Positions 26,258 to 33,964 of a DNA stretch of 64,000 nt are shown piece by piece. This DNA is from Achromobacter spanius. GTDB taxonomy: Bacteria > Pseudomonadota > Gammaproteobacteria > Burkholderiales > Burkholderiaceae_B. A program made the position numbers and the translations under genes. The number at the start of each line of letters is the position of its first letter. Position 1 is the stretch's first letter. The notes below the pieces were generated by a model that had not been told where the DNA came from, searched no databases, and was given only the letters and a program-made list of their open reading frames with translations. The stretch covers positions 1,240,001-1,304,000 of the forward strand of contig NZ_CP025030.1 in assembly GCF_002812705.1 (NCBI RefSeq), written 5' to 3'.

Positions 26258-26362
26258 GGGATGTAACCGTGGGGCAGGACGCCATAACCAAAGGACGACC
26301 ATCCATAACCAAAGGGTTCATTGACCCCCAGGTAAACGATAGCTCCGTAACCATTGGCTACG
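26258..26362. repeat. array of TAACC units on a 21-bp register
   Basis: TAACC begins at 26264, 26285, 26306 and 26348, that is at steps of 21, 21 and 42 bp; the slot at 26327 is degenerate. The best two units share CCATAACCAAAGG (26282-26294 and 26303-26315) and the last reads CCGTAACCATTGG (26345-26357). Exact two-turn spacing puts all copies on one face of the helix. It lies 29 bp upstream of the aldolase ATG and about 160 bp upstream of the TAXI gene, so it is probably a multi-site operator. The remaining bases up to 26518 hold nothing I can name. Confidence 0.7.
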
Positions 26363-26518
26363 CATGCCCCGCATGCCAGAATTTCAACATGAAAACGGCC
26401 CCCAAGGGGAGGCCCATTTTTGCGCCGTGGCGGCGCTTTTCCTGAACCGCCCGATGCAGGAATGACAAGACGATTTTCGTCACACGAACCCTACCCAACA
26501 ACACCCGGAGAAGCACGC

Positions 26519-27481
26519 ATGAAACTCAAACACTGGATCACCGCCCTGACCGTCGCGGTTGCCGCGGTCGGCACCGTGGGTACCGCACAGGCCCAGCAGT
26601 TCTTCCGCATTGGCACGGGCGGCACGGCCGGCACGTACTACCCCATCGGCGGCATCATCGCCAACGCCGTGTCGCAGCCGGGCAAGCTCGTCGCCACGGC
26701 GGTGGCTTCCAACGGTTCGGTGGCCAACATCAACGGCATCCTGGGCGGCTCGTTCGAAGCCGGCTTCACGCAGTCGGACGTAGCGTTCTGGGCCTACAGC
26801 GGCACCGGCACCTTCGAAGGCAAGCCCAAGGCGCAAGACCTGCGCCTGATCGCAACCCTGTACCCGGAAAGCATCCACCTGGTGACGCGCAAGGGCGCGG
26901 GCATCAAGAGCGTGGCCGACCTGAAGGGCAAGCGCGTGTCGATGGACGAACCGGGCTCGGGCACGCTGGTTGACGTGCGCCTGATCCTGGGCGCCTACGG
27001 CATGACCGACAAGGACATCAAGGCCGAATACCTGAAGCCCAACCAAGCCGGCGACAAGCTCAAGGACGGCGGCCTGGATGCGTTCTTCTTCGTGGGCGGG
27101 GCACCGGCCGGCGCCATCGCCGAACTGGCCTCCAGCGGCGGCGGTATCGAAATCGTGCCGCTGGTCGGCCCGGAAATTGACGCGCTGCGCGCCAAGCAGG
27201 AGTTCTTCACGCCTGACACCATCGCCGCCAACACCTATCAGAACGTGGGCGAAGTGAAGACCATCTCGGTCAACGCGCAAATGGTCACGTCGGCCAAGCA
27301 GTCCGAACAGGTCGTGTACGACGTCACCAAGGCGCTGTACAGCGACGCCACGCGCAAGACGCTGGACAACGGCCACGCCAAGGGCAAGCTCATCACGCGC
27401 GAAAACGCGATCAAGGGCGCCGGCATCCCGTTCCACCCGGGCGCCGAGAAGTTCTACAAGGAAATCGGCCTGCTGAAGTAA
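26519..27481 (+). CDS. TAXI-type TRAP transporter solute-binding protein
   Basis: 320 aa from the ATG at 26519 (GGAGA upstream). Signal peptide ends at about AQA(25). The TAXI-family start RIGTGGTAGTYYPIGGIIANAVS is unmistakable, as are the later SVADLKGKRVSMDEPGSGT and AFFFVGGAPAGAI. It captures an organic acid, probably dicarboxylate or amino-acid-like, in the periplasm and delivers it to the fused TRAP permease 120 bp downstream. A 9-bp hairpin separates the two genes. Confidence 0.95.
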   Translation: MKLKHWITALTVAVAAVGTVGTAQAQQFFRIGTGGTAGTYYPIGGIIANAVSQPGKLVATAVASNGSVANINGILGGSFEAGFTQSDVAFWAYSGTGTFEGKPKAQDLRLIATLYPESIHLVTRKGAGIKSVADLKGKRVSMDEPGSGTLVDVRLILGAYGMTDKDIKAEYLKPNQAGDKLKDGGLDAFFFVGGAPAGAIAELASSGGGIEIVPLVGPEIDALRAKQEFFTPDTIAANTYQNVGEVKTISVNAQMVTSAKQSEQVVYDVTKALYSDATRKTLDNGHAKGKLITRENAIKGAGIPFHPGAEKFYKEIGLLK

Positions 27482-27550
27482 GCCCAAGCCGTCCCCCCGA
27501 CGGCGATACGCCGGCGCGCCGGGTCACCCCGGTGTCGCCCCGGCATTGCG

Positions 27551-27573
27551 CAGGGCCGCCTAGTGCGGCCCTG
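27551..27573 (+). other. intercistronic hairpin between TAXI and TRAP permease genes
   Basis: CAGGGCCGC (27551-27559) and GCGGCCCTG (27565-27573) form a perfect 9-bp stem with loop CTAGT. Only three T follow, so it is a weak terminator at best. It more likely protects or attenuates the transcript to give excess binding protein over permease. Confidence 0.65.
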
Positions 27574-27601
27574 TTTGCGGATTCACCTGAGAAATACGTC
27601 G

Positions 27602-29626
27602 ATGGAAATAGACCACGAAAAGACCCAGCAACTAGCGGAAAAGTACGATTCCGAAATCCGCTTCCGGCCCCTGGACAAGACCGCCACCTGGATCGTTTCC
27701 GGCCTGCTGGTGACGCTCTCGATCTTTCACTACTACACCGCCGGCTTTGGCCTCTTGCGCGAAGCCACCCATCGCGGCGTGCACCTGGCTTTTGTGCTGA
27801 GCCTGATTTTCCTGGTGTTCGGCTTTTCAAAGTCGCACTACCAGCGCGAGCCGAAGTCCACGTGGTGGGCGCCGGGCGGCATCCCGCTGTATGACTGGAT
27901 CATCGCCGTGGCGCTGGCGCTGTCGGTGATGTACATCCCGTACATCTTCGAAGACTTGGCGTTCCGCGTGGGCAATCCGCTGCCCATCGACGTGTTCATG
28001 GGGTCGATCCTCTTGATCGGCCTGTTGGAAGCCACGCGCCGCGCCATGGGCTGGCCGTTGCCGATCATCGCCATCGTGTTCATGGCCTACGCCATGTTCG
28101 GGCCTTACTTCCCCGGGCTGCTGCAGCACGCCGGCAACACCTGGTCCCAGATCGTCAACCACATGTACCTGACCAGCCAGGGCGTGTATGGCGTGGCGGT
28201 CGGCGTGGTGGCCACCTACGTGTTCCACTTCGTGCTGTTCGGCGTGCTGGCCACCCGTATCGGCTTGGGCCAGTTGTTCCTGGACGTGGCCTCGACCGTT
28301 GCCGGGCGCTACGCGGGCGGACCCGCCAAGGTGTCGGTGTTCGGCTCGGCCATGTTCGGCATGCTGTCGGGTTCGTCAGTGGCCAACGCGGTCACGGTCG
28401 GGTCGCTGACCATTCCCGCCATGATCCGCGTCGGCTACCCCCGGCACTTCGCGGCGGGCGTCGAAGCCGCCAGCAGCACGGGCGGACAGATCACGCCCCC
28501 CATCATGGGCGCGGCCGCGTTCCTGATGATCGAGTTCCTGGGCATTCCGTACCAGCAGATTGCGATTGCCGGCGTTTTCCCGGCCTTCCTGTACTTCTTC
28601 GGCCTGTTCATGCAGGTGCACTTCGAGGCCAAGCGTGAAGGGCTGCGCGGCCTGACGCCCGAAGAAATGCCGAAGCTGAAGCAGTCGATCAAGATGCGCT
28701 GGCCTACGTTGATCCCGCTGGTCCTGCTGATCGGCGTGCTGGCCAGCGGCCGCACGCCTTATCTGGCGGCGTTCGCGGGCATTACGGGCTGCATCCTGGT
28801 GGGCTTGCTGAATCCGTATCAGCGCTTGCGCCTGCGCGACCTGTACGAAGCCTTCGAGACCGGCGCCAAGTACGCGCTGGCCGTAGGCGCCGCCGCCGGC
28901 ACCGTGGGCATCGTCATCGGCGTGGTCACGCTGACCGGCGTGGGCTTCAAGGTGTCGTACATCGTGATCTCGGCGGCGCAGTCCATCGCGGGCGTGGCAT
29001 CGGTGGTGATCCCGGAAGCCATCGCCAACACGCAATCGCTGACGCTGGTGGCCGCGCTGATCATGACGGGCATCGTCTGCATCCTGATGGGCTGCGGCAT
29101 TCCCACCACGGCCAACTACCTGATCATGGTGGCGGTGGCCGCCCCCACCCTTGTGCAGTTGGGCGTGCAGCCGATCGCGGCGCACTTCTTCGTGTTCTAT
29201 TTCGGCATCCTGGCAGACATCACGCCACCGGTGGCACTCGCCGCCTATGCGGCGGCCGGCATGGCGGGCAGCGACCCGTTCAAGACCGGCAACACGGCGT
29301 TCAGGCTGGGCATCACCAAGCTGATCGTGCCGTTCGTGTTCGTGTTTTCGCCATCGCTGCTGATTTCGGTGCAGGGCTTTACCTGGTACGACTTCTTCGT
29401 GACGCTGATCGGTTGCATGGTGGGCCTGGTGCTGCTGTCGGCCGCGTTCTCGCGCTACATGCTGGTCGGCATGAAGAGCTGGGAACGGTGGGTGTGCACG
29501 GTGGGAGCGTTGCTGACGATCGTGCCGGGCGTGGCTAGCGGCTTGATCGGGCTGGCCATCTGCATCCCGGTGTTCATCCGCCAGCTTGCCGGACTGAAGC
29601 TGGAGAATGCAGCCAAGGCGGCCTAG
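27602..29626 (+). CDS. TRAP transporter, fused 4TM/12TM permease
   Basis: 674 aa from the ATG at 27602. The small (DctQ-like) and large (DctM-like) subunits are fused, as is standard for TAXI systems: the N-terminal ~200 residues have about four to five helices, the rest about a dozen. Conserved large-subunit motifs include GMLSGSSVANAVTVGSLTIPAMIRVGYPRHFAAGVEAASSTGGQITPPIMGAAAF and CGIPTTANYLI. Sodium-driven uptake of the ligand captured by the preceding binding protein. A strong terminator follows. Confidence 0.95.
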   Translation: MEIDHEKTQQLAEKYDSEIRFRPLDKTATWIVSGLLVTLSIFHYYTAGFGLLREATHRGVHLAFVLSLIFLVFGFSKSHYQREPKSTWWAPGGIPLYDWIIAVALALSVMYIPYIFEDLAFRVGNPLPIDVFMGSILLIGLLEATRRAMGWPLPIIAIVFMAYAMFGPYFPGLLQHAGNTWSQIVNHMYLTSQGVYGVAVGVVATYVFHFVLFGVLATRIGLGQLFLDVASTVAGRYAGGPAKVSVFGSAMFGMLSGSSVANAVTVGSLTIPAMIRVGYPRHFAAGVEAASSTGGQITPPIMGAAAFLMIEFLGIPYQQIAIAGVFPAFLYFFGLFMQVHFEAKREGLRGLTPEEMPKLKQSIKMRWPTLIPLVLLIGVLASGRTPYLAAFAGITGCILVGLLNPYQRLRLRDLYEAFETGAKYALAVGAAAGTVGIVIGVVTLTGVGFKVSYIVISAAQSIAGVASVVIPEAIANTQSLTLVAALIMTGIVCILMGCGIPTTANYLIMVAVAAPTLVQLGVQPIAAHFFVFYFGILADITPPVALAAYAAAGMAGSDPFKTGNTAFRLGITKLIVPFVFVFSPSLLISVQGFTWYDFFVTLIGCMVGLVLLSAAFSRYMLVGMKSWERWVCTVGALLTIVPGVASGLIGLAICIPVFIRQLAGLKLENAAKAA

Positions 29627-29661
29627 CGCGGCACGCCAAAAGCAATCTGGCAAGAGATAAA

Positions 29662-29695
29662 ACAGGGGCGGACTTAGGTGTCCGCCCCTGTTTTT
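29662..29695 (+). terminator. rho-independent terminator of the TAXI-TRAP operon
   Basis: Perfect 12-bp stem ACAGGGGCGGAC / GTCCGCCCCTGT (29662-29673 and 29680-29691), loop TTAGGT, followed by a T-rich run TTTTTCTTTC. It lies 35 bp beyond the permease stop. Confidence 0.92.
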
Positions 29696-29886
29696 CTTTC
29701 GGCCAATCACGCATTTTGTCAGCAAATAAGGGCAGAATGGGGGCCGTCAAACGACAGGGTGACGTCATACAACATTCCGCCTTTTCGCCGGTTGCCCGGC
29801 TAAATAAATCAGCGTAAAGTAAAATTCATGTTTGCTGGTCTGCCGATATGCGGGCCGACTGTGCAAACAGGCACAAACTGCGCCAT

Positions 29887-30345
29887 ATGTTCGATATCCT
29901 GGTTTATCTGTTCGAGAATTACTACACGCCGCAAGCCTGTCCTGCGGCCGATGTGCTCGCTAAGCGGCTTGCCGCTGCCGGTTTCGAGCACGAAGACATC
30001 GACGACGCTCTCGGTTGGCTGTATGGCCTGGCCGAGACAACCGAACGATGTGTCGACCTCGCTCAGGCGCCCAACACCGGAACCCGGATCTACACCGACA
30101 ACGAATACAGCCAGCTCGGCACCGAATCCATCGGCTTCATCGCCTTCCTGGAATCGGCCGGCGTGCTGCCGGCGCCCCTGCGTGAGATCGTCATCGACCG
30201 AGGCCTGGCTTCGCCCGAAACGCCCGTGCCGCTTTCCAAGATCAAGATCATTGCCCTCATGGTTCTCTGGAGCCAGGAAGCCGAGATCGACAACCTGGTC
30301 CTGGAAGAGCTGCTGGACGAAGAAGGCGTGCGGCTGTTGCACTGA
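29887..30345 (+). CDS. smg: Smg family protein (DUF494)
   Basis: 152 aa from the ATG at 29887 (MFDILVYLFENYY), the family's usual beginning; an upstream start at 29848 is possible but unlikely. The conserved core GFEHEDIDDALGWLYGL and C-terminal LEELLDEEGVRLLH identify Smg. The role is undefined; the gene sits next to dprA or topoisomerase genes in many proteobacteria, and topB is nearby here. Acidic, soluble, all-helical in appearance. Confidence 0.92.
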   Translation: MFDILVYLFENYYTPQACPAADVLAKRLAAAGFEHEDIDDALGWLYGLAETTERCVDLAQAPNTGTRIYTDNEYSQLGTESIGFIAFLESAGVLPAPLREIVIDRGLASPETPVPLSKIKIIALMVLWSQEAEIDNLVLEELLDEEGVRLLH

Positions 30346-30372
30346 CCCGACGCGCAGGCCCTTGCTTTTGCT

Positions 30373-31263
30373 GTGACCTACGTAGGCCGATTCGCCCCCA
30401 GCCCTAGCGGCCCGCTGCACGCGGGTTCGCTTGTGGCCGCGCTGGCCAGTTGGCTGGACGCGCGCGCCCACGGCGGGCGCTGGCTGCTGCGCATGGAAGA
30501 CGTGGATACGCCCCGCACCGTCGCGGGCGCCGCCGACACCATCATGGCGCAGTTGAACGCGTTGGGCCTGCATTGGGACGGCGACGTCATGTGGCAGTCG
30601 CAACGCAACGCCGCTTACCAATCCGCTTTTGACGCCCTGGCCGCACGTGGCCTGATCTACGGCTGCGGCTGCACGCGGCGCGAAATCGCCGATTCCGCAC
30701 TGCGCGGCCAGACCGCGCCGGGCGCCGACGGCGAGCGACCCTACCCAGGCACCTGCCGTCACGGCTTGCCGCCCGGCCGGCAAGCGCGCGCCTGGCGCTT
30801 GCGCGTGCCCGACGGCATCGAACGCTTTGAAGACCGCTGGCTGGGTCCGCAGGAGCAGGACGTGGCAACCGCTGTCGGCGACTTCGCCTTGCGGCGCGCG
30901 GACGGCTTGTGGGCGTATCAGCTGGCGGTGGTGGTGGACGACGCCGAGCAGGGCGTCACCGATGTGGTGCGTGGCGCGGACTTGCTCAGTTCCACGGCGC
31001 GCCAGCGCGTGCTGGGCCGCCTGCTGGGCTTGCCGCCGCTGCGCTATCTGCATGTGCCGTTGATCCTGGACGCCGCCAGCGGGCTGAAGCTGTCCAAGCA
31101 GAATGGCGCCGCCGCCATCGACATCGATACGCCGATGGCCGCGCGGGCCGCCCTGGCCGACGCCTGGCGTGCGCTGGGGTTCGACCCCATTGCCGCGCCG
31201 GACCGTGCCGACTTTCTTCGGACGGCCACCGCGCAGTGGGCGCGGCGCTTTCCGCTGCCTTAG
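30373..31263 (+). CDS. gluQ: glutamyl-Q tRNA(Asp) synthetase
   Basis: 296 aa from a GTG at 30373. A truncated class I glutamyl-tRNA synthetase lacking the anticodon-binding domain. HIGH-like motif ([15 protein letters not shown]), zinc ligands CGC...Y..C ([10 protein letters not shown] and YPGTCRHG), and a KMSKS-like KLSKQNG. It charges glutamate onto queuosine at position 34 of tRNA-Asp. It starts 27 bp after smg and is probably cotranscribed. Converges with the large membrane-protein gene, leaving 11 bp. Confidence 0.95.
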   Translation: MTYVGRFAPSPSGPLHAGSLVAALASWLDARAHGGRWLLRMEDVDTPRTVAGAADTIMAQLNALGLHWDGDVMWQSQRNAAYQSAFDALAARGLIYGCGCTRREIADSALRGQTAPGADGERPYPGTCRHGLPPGRQARAWRLRVPDGIERFEDRWLGPQEQDVATAVGDFALRRADGLWAYQLAVVVDDAEQGVTDVVRGADLLSSTARQRVLGRLLGLPPLRYLHVPLILDAASGLKLSKQNGAAAIDIDTPMAARAALADAWRALGFDPIAAPDRADFLRTATAQWARRFPLP

Positions 31264-31274
31264 CCGCTGATCCA

Positions 31275-33902
31275 CTACAGCGGCTGCAAGTCCTCGCCCA
31301 GCATTCGCACCAGCAAGGCTTCGCCGTTCTCGGCCACGCGCAGTTCGCCATAACGCGCAACCTCATAGCGCTTGGCCTGGCCTTCCGGAAAGAAATACGC
31401 ATTGGTCACAATGCGCACGCCCCGGTCGCGCAGGCGATAGCGCAACGGCACTTCGTCCGCCGCATGCGGCTGCGCGTTGGGCTGGATGCGCAAGGGCGTG
31501 GCAACCCCACGTGCATCGGCTTGCAGCATCACATAGCCGTCAGGCTCGAAACCCAGGACGACGTCATCGTCCGCCGTGCGATCGGCGCTTAGCCGCAGGC
31601 GCGTGATATCCCGGCTGGCCGCGAAGTTCAGCGCCATGTAGTCGCCCTGCATCAGCGACCGGGGGTCCACCGGCGCCAATTCCAGAATCACCACCTTGCC
31701 CGTGGCCAGCAGCTTCTCGCGCTGCCAGATGCCGCCGTTGGCCACCACCAGCACCAGCGCCAGGCCGCCCAGGATGGCCAGCGTGCGCCAGCGCAACTGC
31801 GCCGACACCGGCGGCAGCGGCACGCGCCGTTGGGGCGCTTGCGTGCGCATCAGCCTGGGCACCAGCCACACCAGGCCACGCAGCACGAACAACAGCAGCG
31901 CCCCGCCGCCCAGCCACAGTGCCTTTTGCAGCAAGGGGACGTCCAACTGGTAGTAATAGACGCCCAGATAGGCCAGCAGGCTCAAGACCCCAAAAATGAC
32001 CAGGCGCAATTGGTTCAGCCCAAAGCCCAGCAACAGCCAGGCCAGCGCAAAGCCCACGCCCGGGCTGGGTAGCCAGAACAGCGCCAGGACAAGCAGGGCG
32101 ATCGGCACGCCCCAGGTCACGCCAGCCGTCAGCACATGGCGGCGTGGCCATAGCACCGCCATTGCCGCCGCCGCCGGCAGCAGCGCGCCCGCCACGAGCA
32201 GCAAGGCGCCCTGGGGGTTCAGTTGCCACATGGCGGGCAGATGCAGGGCCGAAATGCCGCCCGCCAGCCACACCATGCCTTGCACGGACAGCAGGAAGGC
32301 CCAGGCCAGCGGCTCCAGCGCATGACCGCGCTTGCCGCCCACGTGGTGGCTCCAGGTCAGGATGACGGCGGTAGCCCAGGCGCCGATCACGGCGATCGGC
32401 AGCCAGACAAAGCCGGCGCGTCCCGCGTCGAAATAAAGCCAGGCGTCCAGCAGGTCGTCCCGCATCAACTCCGGCGACAAGCCGCGCCAGATCAAGGCGG
32501 CGCCTGCCGCCGCGATCATCAGGCCCGACAGAAAACGCAGGATGACGTCAGGCCCCAGCGCGTAGATCACCGCCGCCAGCAGCAGCACAAAGAAGCAGGC
32601 GCTGGTGAACGAGGTCGAGCTGGACAAGCCGTAGATGATGAGGATCTGGCCCGTAAAAGCCATCGCCGTGCCGCATTGCCGCCAGAACGGCCCGGCGTCG
32701 CTGCGCAGCACCGCCACGCCCGCCCCGCACAACACCAGCCCGGCGATCAGCGCGCCTTCGTCCGACGTCACGATGCCCGAGAACGCCACGAACACCAGCA
32801 GCAGCAAGGTCGCCAGCCAGGCGCTCAGGCCCAGCAGACATTGCACATACCAGGGGGGTTCGGCATGCGGCGTGGCAACGGGCGCCAGTTGCGCCACGGC
32901 GGCGCCGGAATCGCCCGGCTCGACGGCATTGCCCGCCGAGGCCGCGGCCGGTTCGGCATCCGCGGCGGCCACGGCAGCCTGGGGCTGCGCCGCCAGCCTG
33001 CGCAACCAGCGCGCCGCCAGCACCGCTTCGGCCATCAGCAAGGCGGCCAGGGGCAGGGCGGCCCACACGCCGGGCTCCAGCCGCAGCAGCCATTCGCCCA
33101 CCACCCGCAGCGACACGCAGATGACGCCGGCGGCCAGCATGGCCAGAATGACCAGGTCCAGCCGGCCGCGCTGATAGTAAAAGCCCAGCCCCAAGGTTGC
33201 CGCCAGCCAGGCGATGCCGTTCAGCGACCCCACGCCGCGCACGATGAAGTCGCCGAACATCAGCGACAGCACCAAGGCGCTGATGGCGATGGCCGCCAGC
33301 ACGCGCGGGCCGATCATCGTGCTGGCGCGCCAGCGGCGTGCCGCCAGTTCCCAGCCCAGTAGCAAAGTCAGGTTCAGCGCCGCCATGATCAGGTTGGGCA
33401 GGCCCGCGCCGTCAAGGAGGGCGTACCAGGTGAAGACGCGCTCGCCCAGCCACAGGGCAACCGCCATATTCAGCACCAGGGCCCACAATAGCCACACAGC
33501 CTGGCTGGCCGATGCCAGCGCCCAGGGCAGCAGCAGAACCGCCCACCAGGCGAACAATTCCCAGGTATCGGCGCCAGTCTGGTAAGTTTGACCCAATAAC
33601 GCGAGCAAGGCGCCCAGCAAGATGCCGGCCAAAGCCAAAAGCGCGCCGGGGACGCTGCGCCGTACGCCAGGCTTGCCGCGCAGGCGCAATCCGGCCCAGG
33701 CAGCAGCCAGCGCAGAAATGGCCAGCAAGCCTTGCGTGCCGGCAAAGCGTTGCACTTTTGTCATGTCCTGCCAGTTGGCGGCGACCCAGCAAATCGCAGC
33801 GCTGCCCAGCAGCAAAACGCCTAGCCACAAGGTGCTTCGCGCCAGGAATTGACGCCAAGCGTGCAGTTCGGATCCCGCTTGCCTTTCAGTGCCGACTTGC
33901 AT
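31275..33902 (-). CDS. large membrane protein with DUF2157, DUF4401-like and GDYXXLXY domains
   Basis: 875 aa with more than 20 hydrophobic segments. The N-terminal part (WLGVLLLGSAAICWVAANW...) is of the DUF2157 kind. After a Pro/Ala-rich linker (about 310-350) comes a second multi-helix block like DUF4401. A C-terminal soluble domain holds LMQGDYMALNFA, the GDYXXLXY signature with Phe for the last Tyr. These modules are separate neighbouring genes in many bacteria; here they form one chain. Function is not established. Divergent from topB, sharing a 62-bp gap. Confidence 0.85.
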   Translation of the reverse strand: MQVGTERQAGSELHAWRQFLARSTLWLGVLLLGSAAICWVAANWQDMTKVQRFAGTQGLLAISALAAAWAGLRLRGKPGVRRSVPGALLALAGILLGALLALLGQTYQTGADTWELFAWWAVLLLPWALASASQAVWLLWALVLNMAVALWLGERVFTWYALLDGAGLPNLIMAALNLTLLLGWELAARRWRASTMIGPRVLAAIAISALVLSLMFGDFIVRGVGSLNGIAWLAATLGLGFYYQRGRLDLVILAMLAAGVICVSLRVVGEWLLRLEPGVWAALPLAALLMAEAVLAARWLRRLAAQPQAAVAAADAEPAAASAGNAVEPGDSGAAVAQLAPVATPHAEPPWYVQCLLGLSAWLATLLLLVFVAFSGIVTSDEGALIAGLVLCGAGVAVLRSDAGPFWRQCGTAMAFTGQILIIYGLSSSTSFTSACFFVLLLAAVIYALGPDVILRFLSGLMIAAAGAALIWRGLSPELMRDDLLDAWLYFDAGRAGFVWLPIAVIGAWATAVILTWSHHVGGKRGHALEPLAWAFLLSVQGMVWLAGGISALHLPAMWQLNPQGALLLVAGALLPAAAAMAVLWPRRHVLTAGVTWGVPIALLVLALFWLPSPGVGFALAWLLLGFGLNQLRLVIFGVLSLLAYLGVYYYQLDVPLLQKALWLGGGALLLFVLRGLVWLVPRLMRTQAPQRRVPLPPVSAQLRWRTLAILGGLALVLVVANGGIWQREKLLATGKVVILELAPVDPRSLMQGDYMALNFAASRDITRLRLSADRTADDDVVLGFEPDGYVMLQADARGVATPLRIQPNAQPHAADEVPLRYRLRDRGVRIVTNAYFFPEGQAKRYEVARYGELRVAENGEALLVRMLGEDLQPL

Positions 33903-33964
33903 CTGGCGAATCTCCGATCTTATTATCCGCGCTACTAAGGCGGGACTACCGCCACTGGATACAC

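Noticed and set aside
26397-26435. GC-rich hairpin followed by ATTTTTG before the TAXI gene
   Set aside because: The stem (GGCC with an internal mismatch) is short and interrupted; not convincing as terminator or attenuator.
33512-33964. N-terminal extension of topB
   Set aside because: The extension is antisense to the large membrane-protein gene and the family starts at MNKTLIIAEKPSVA.
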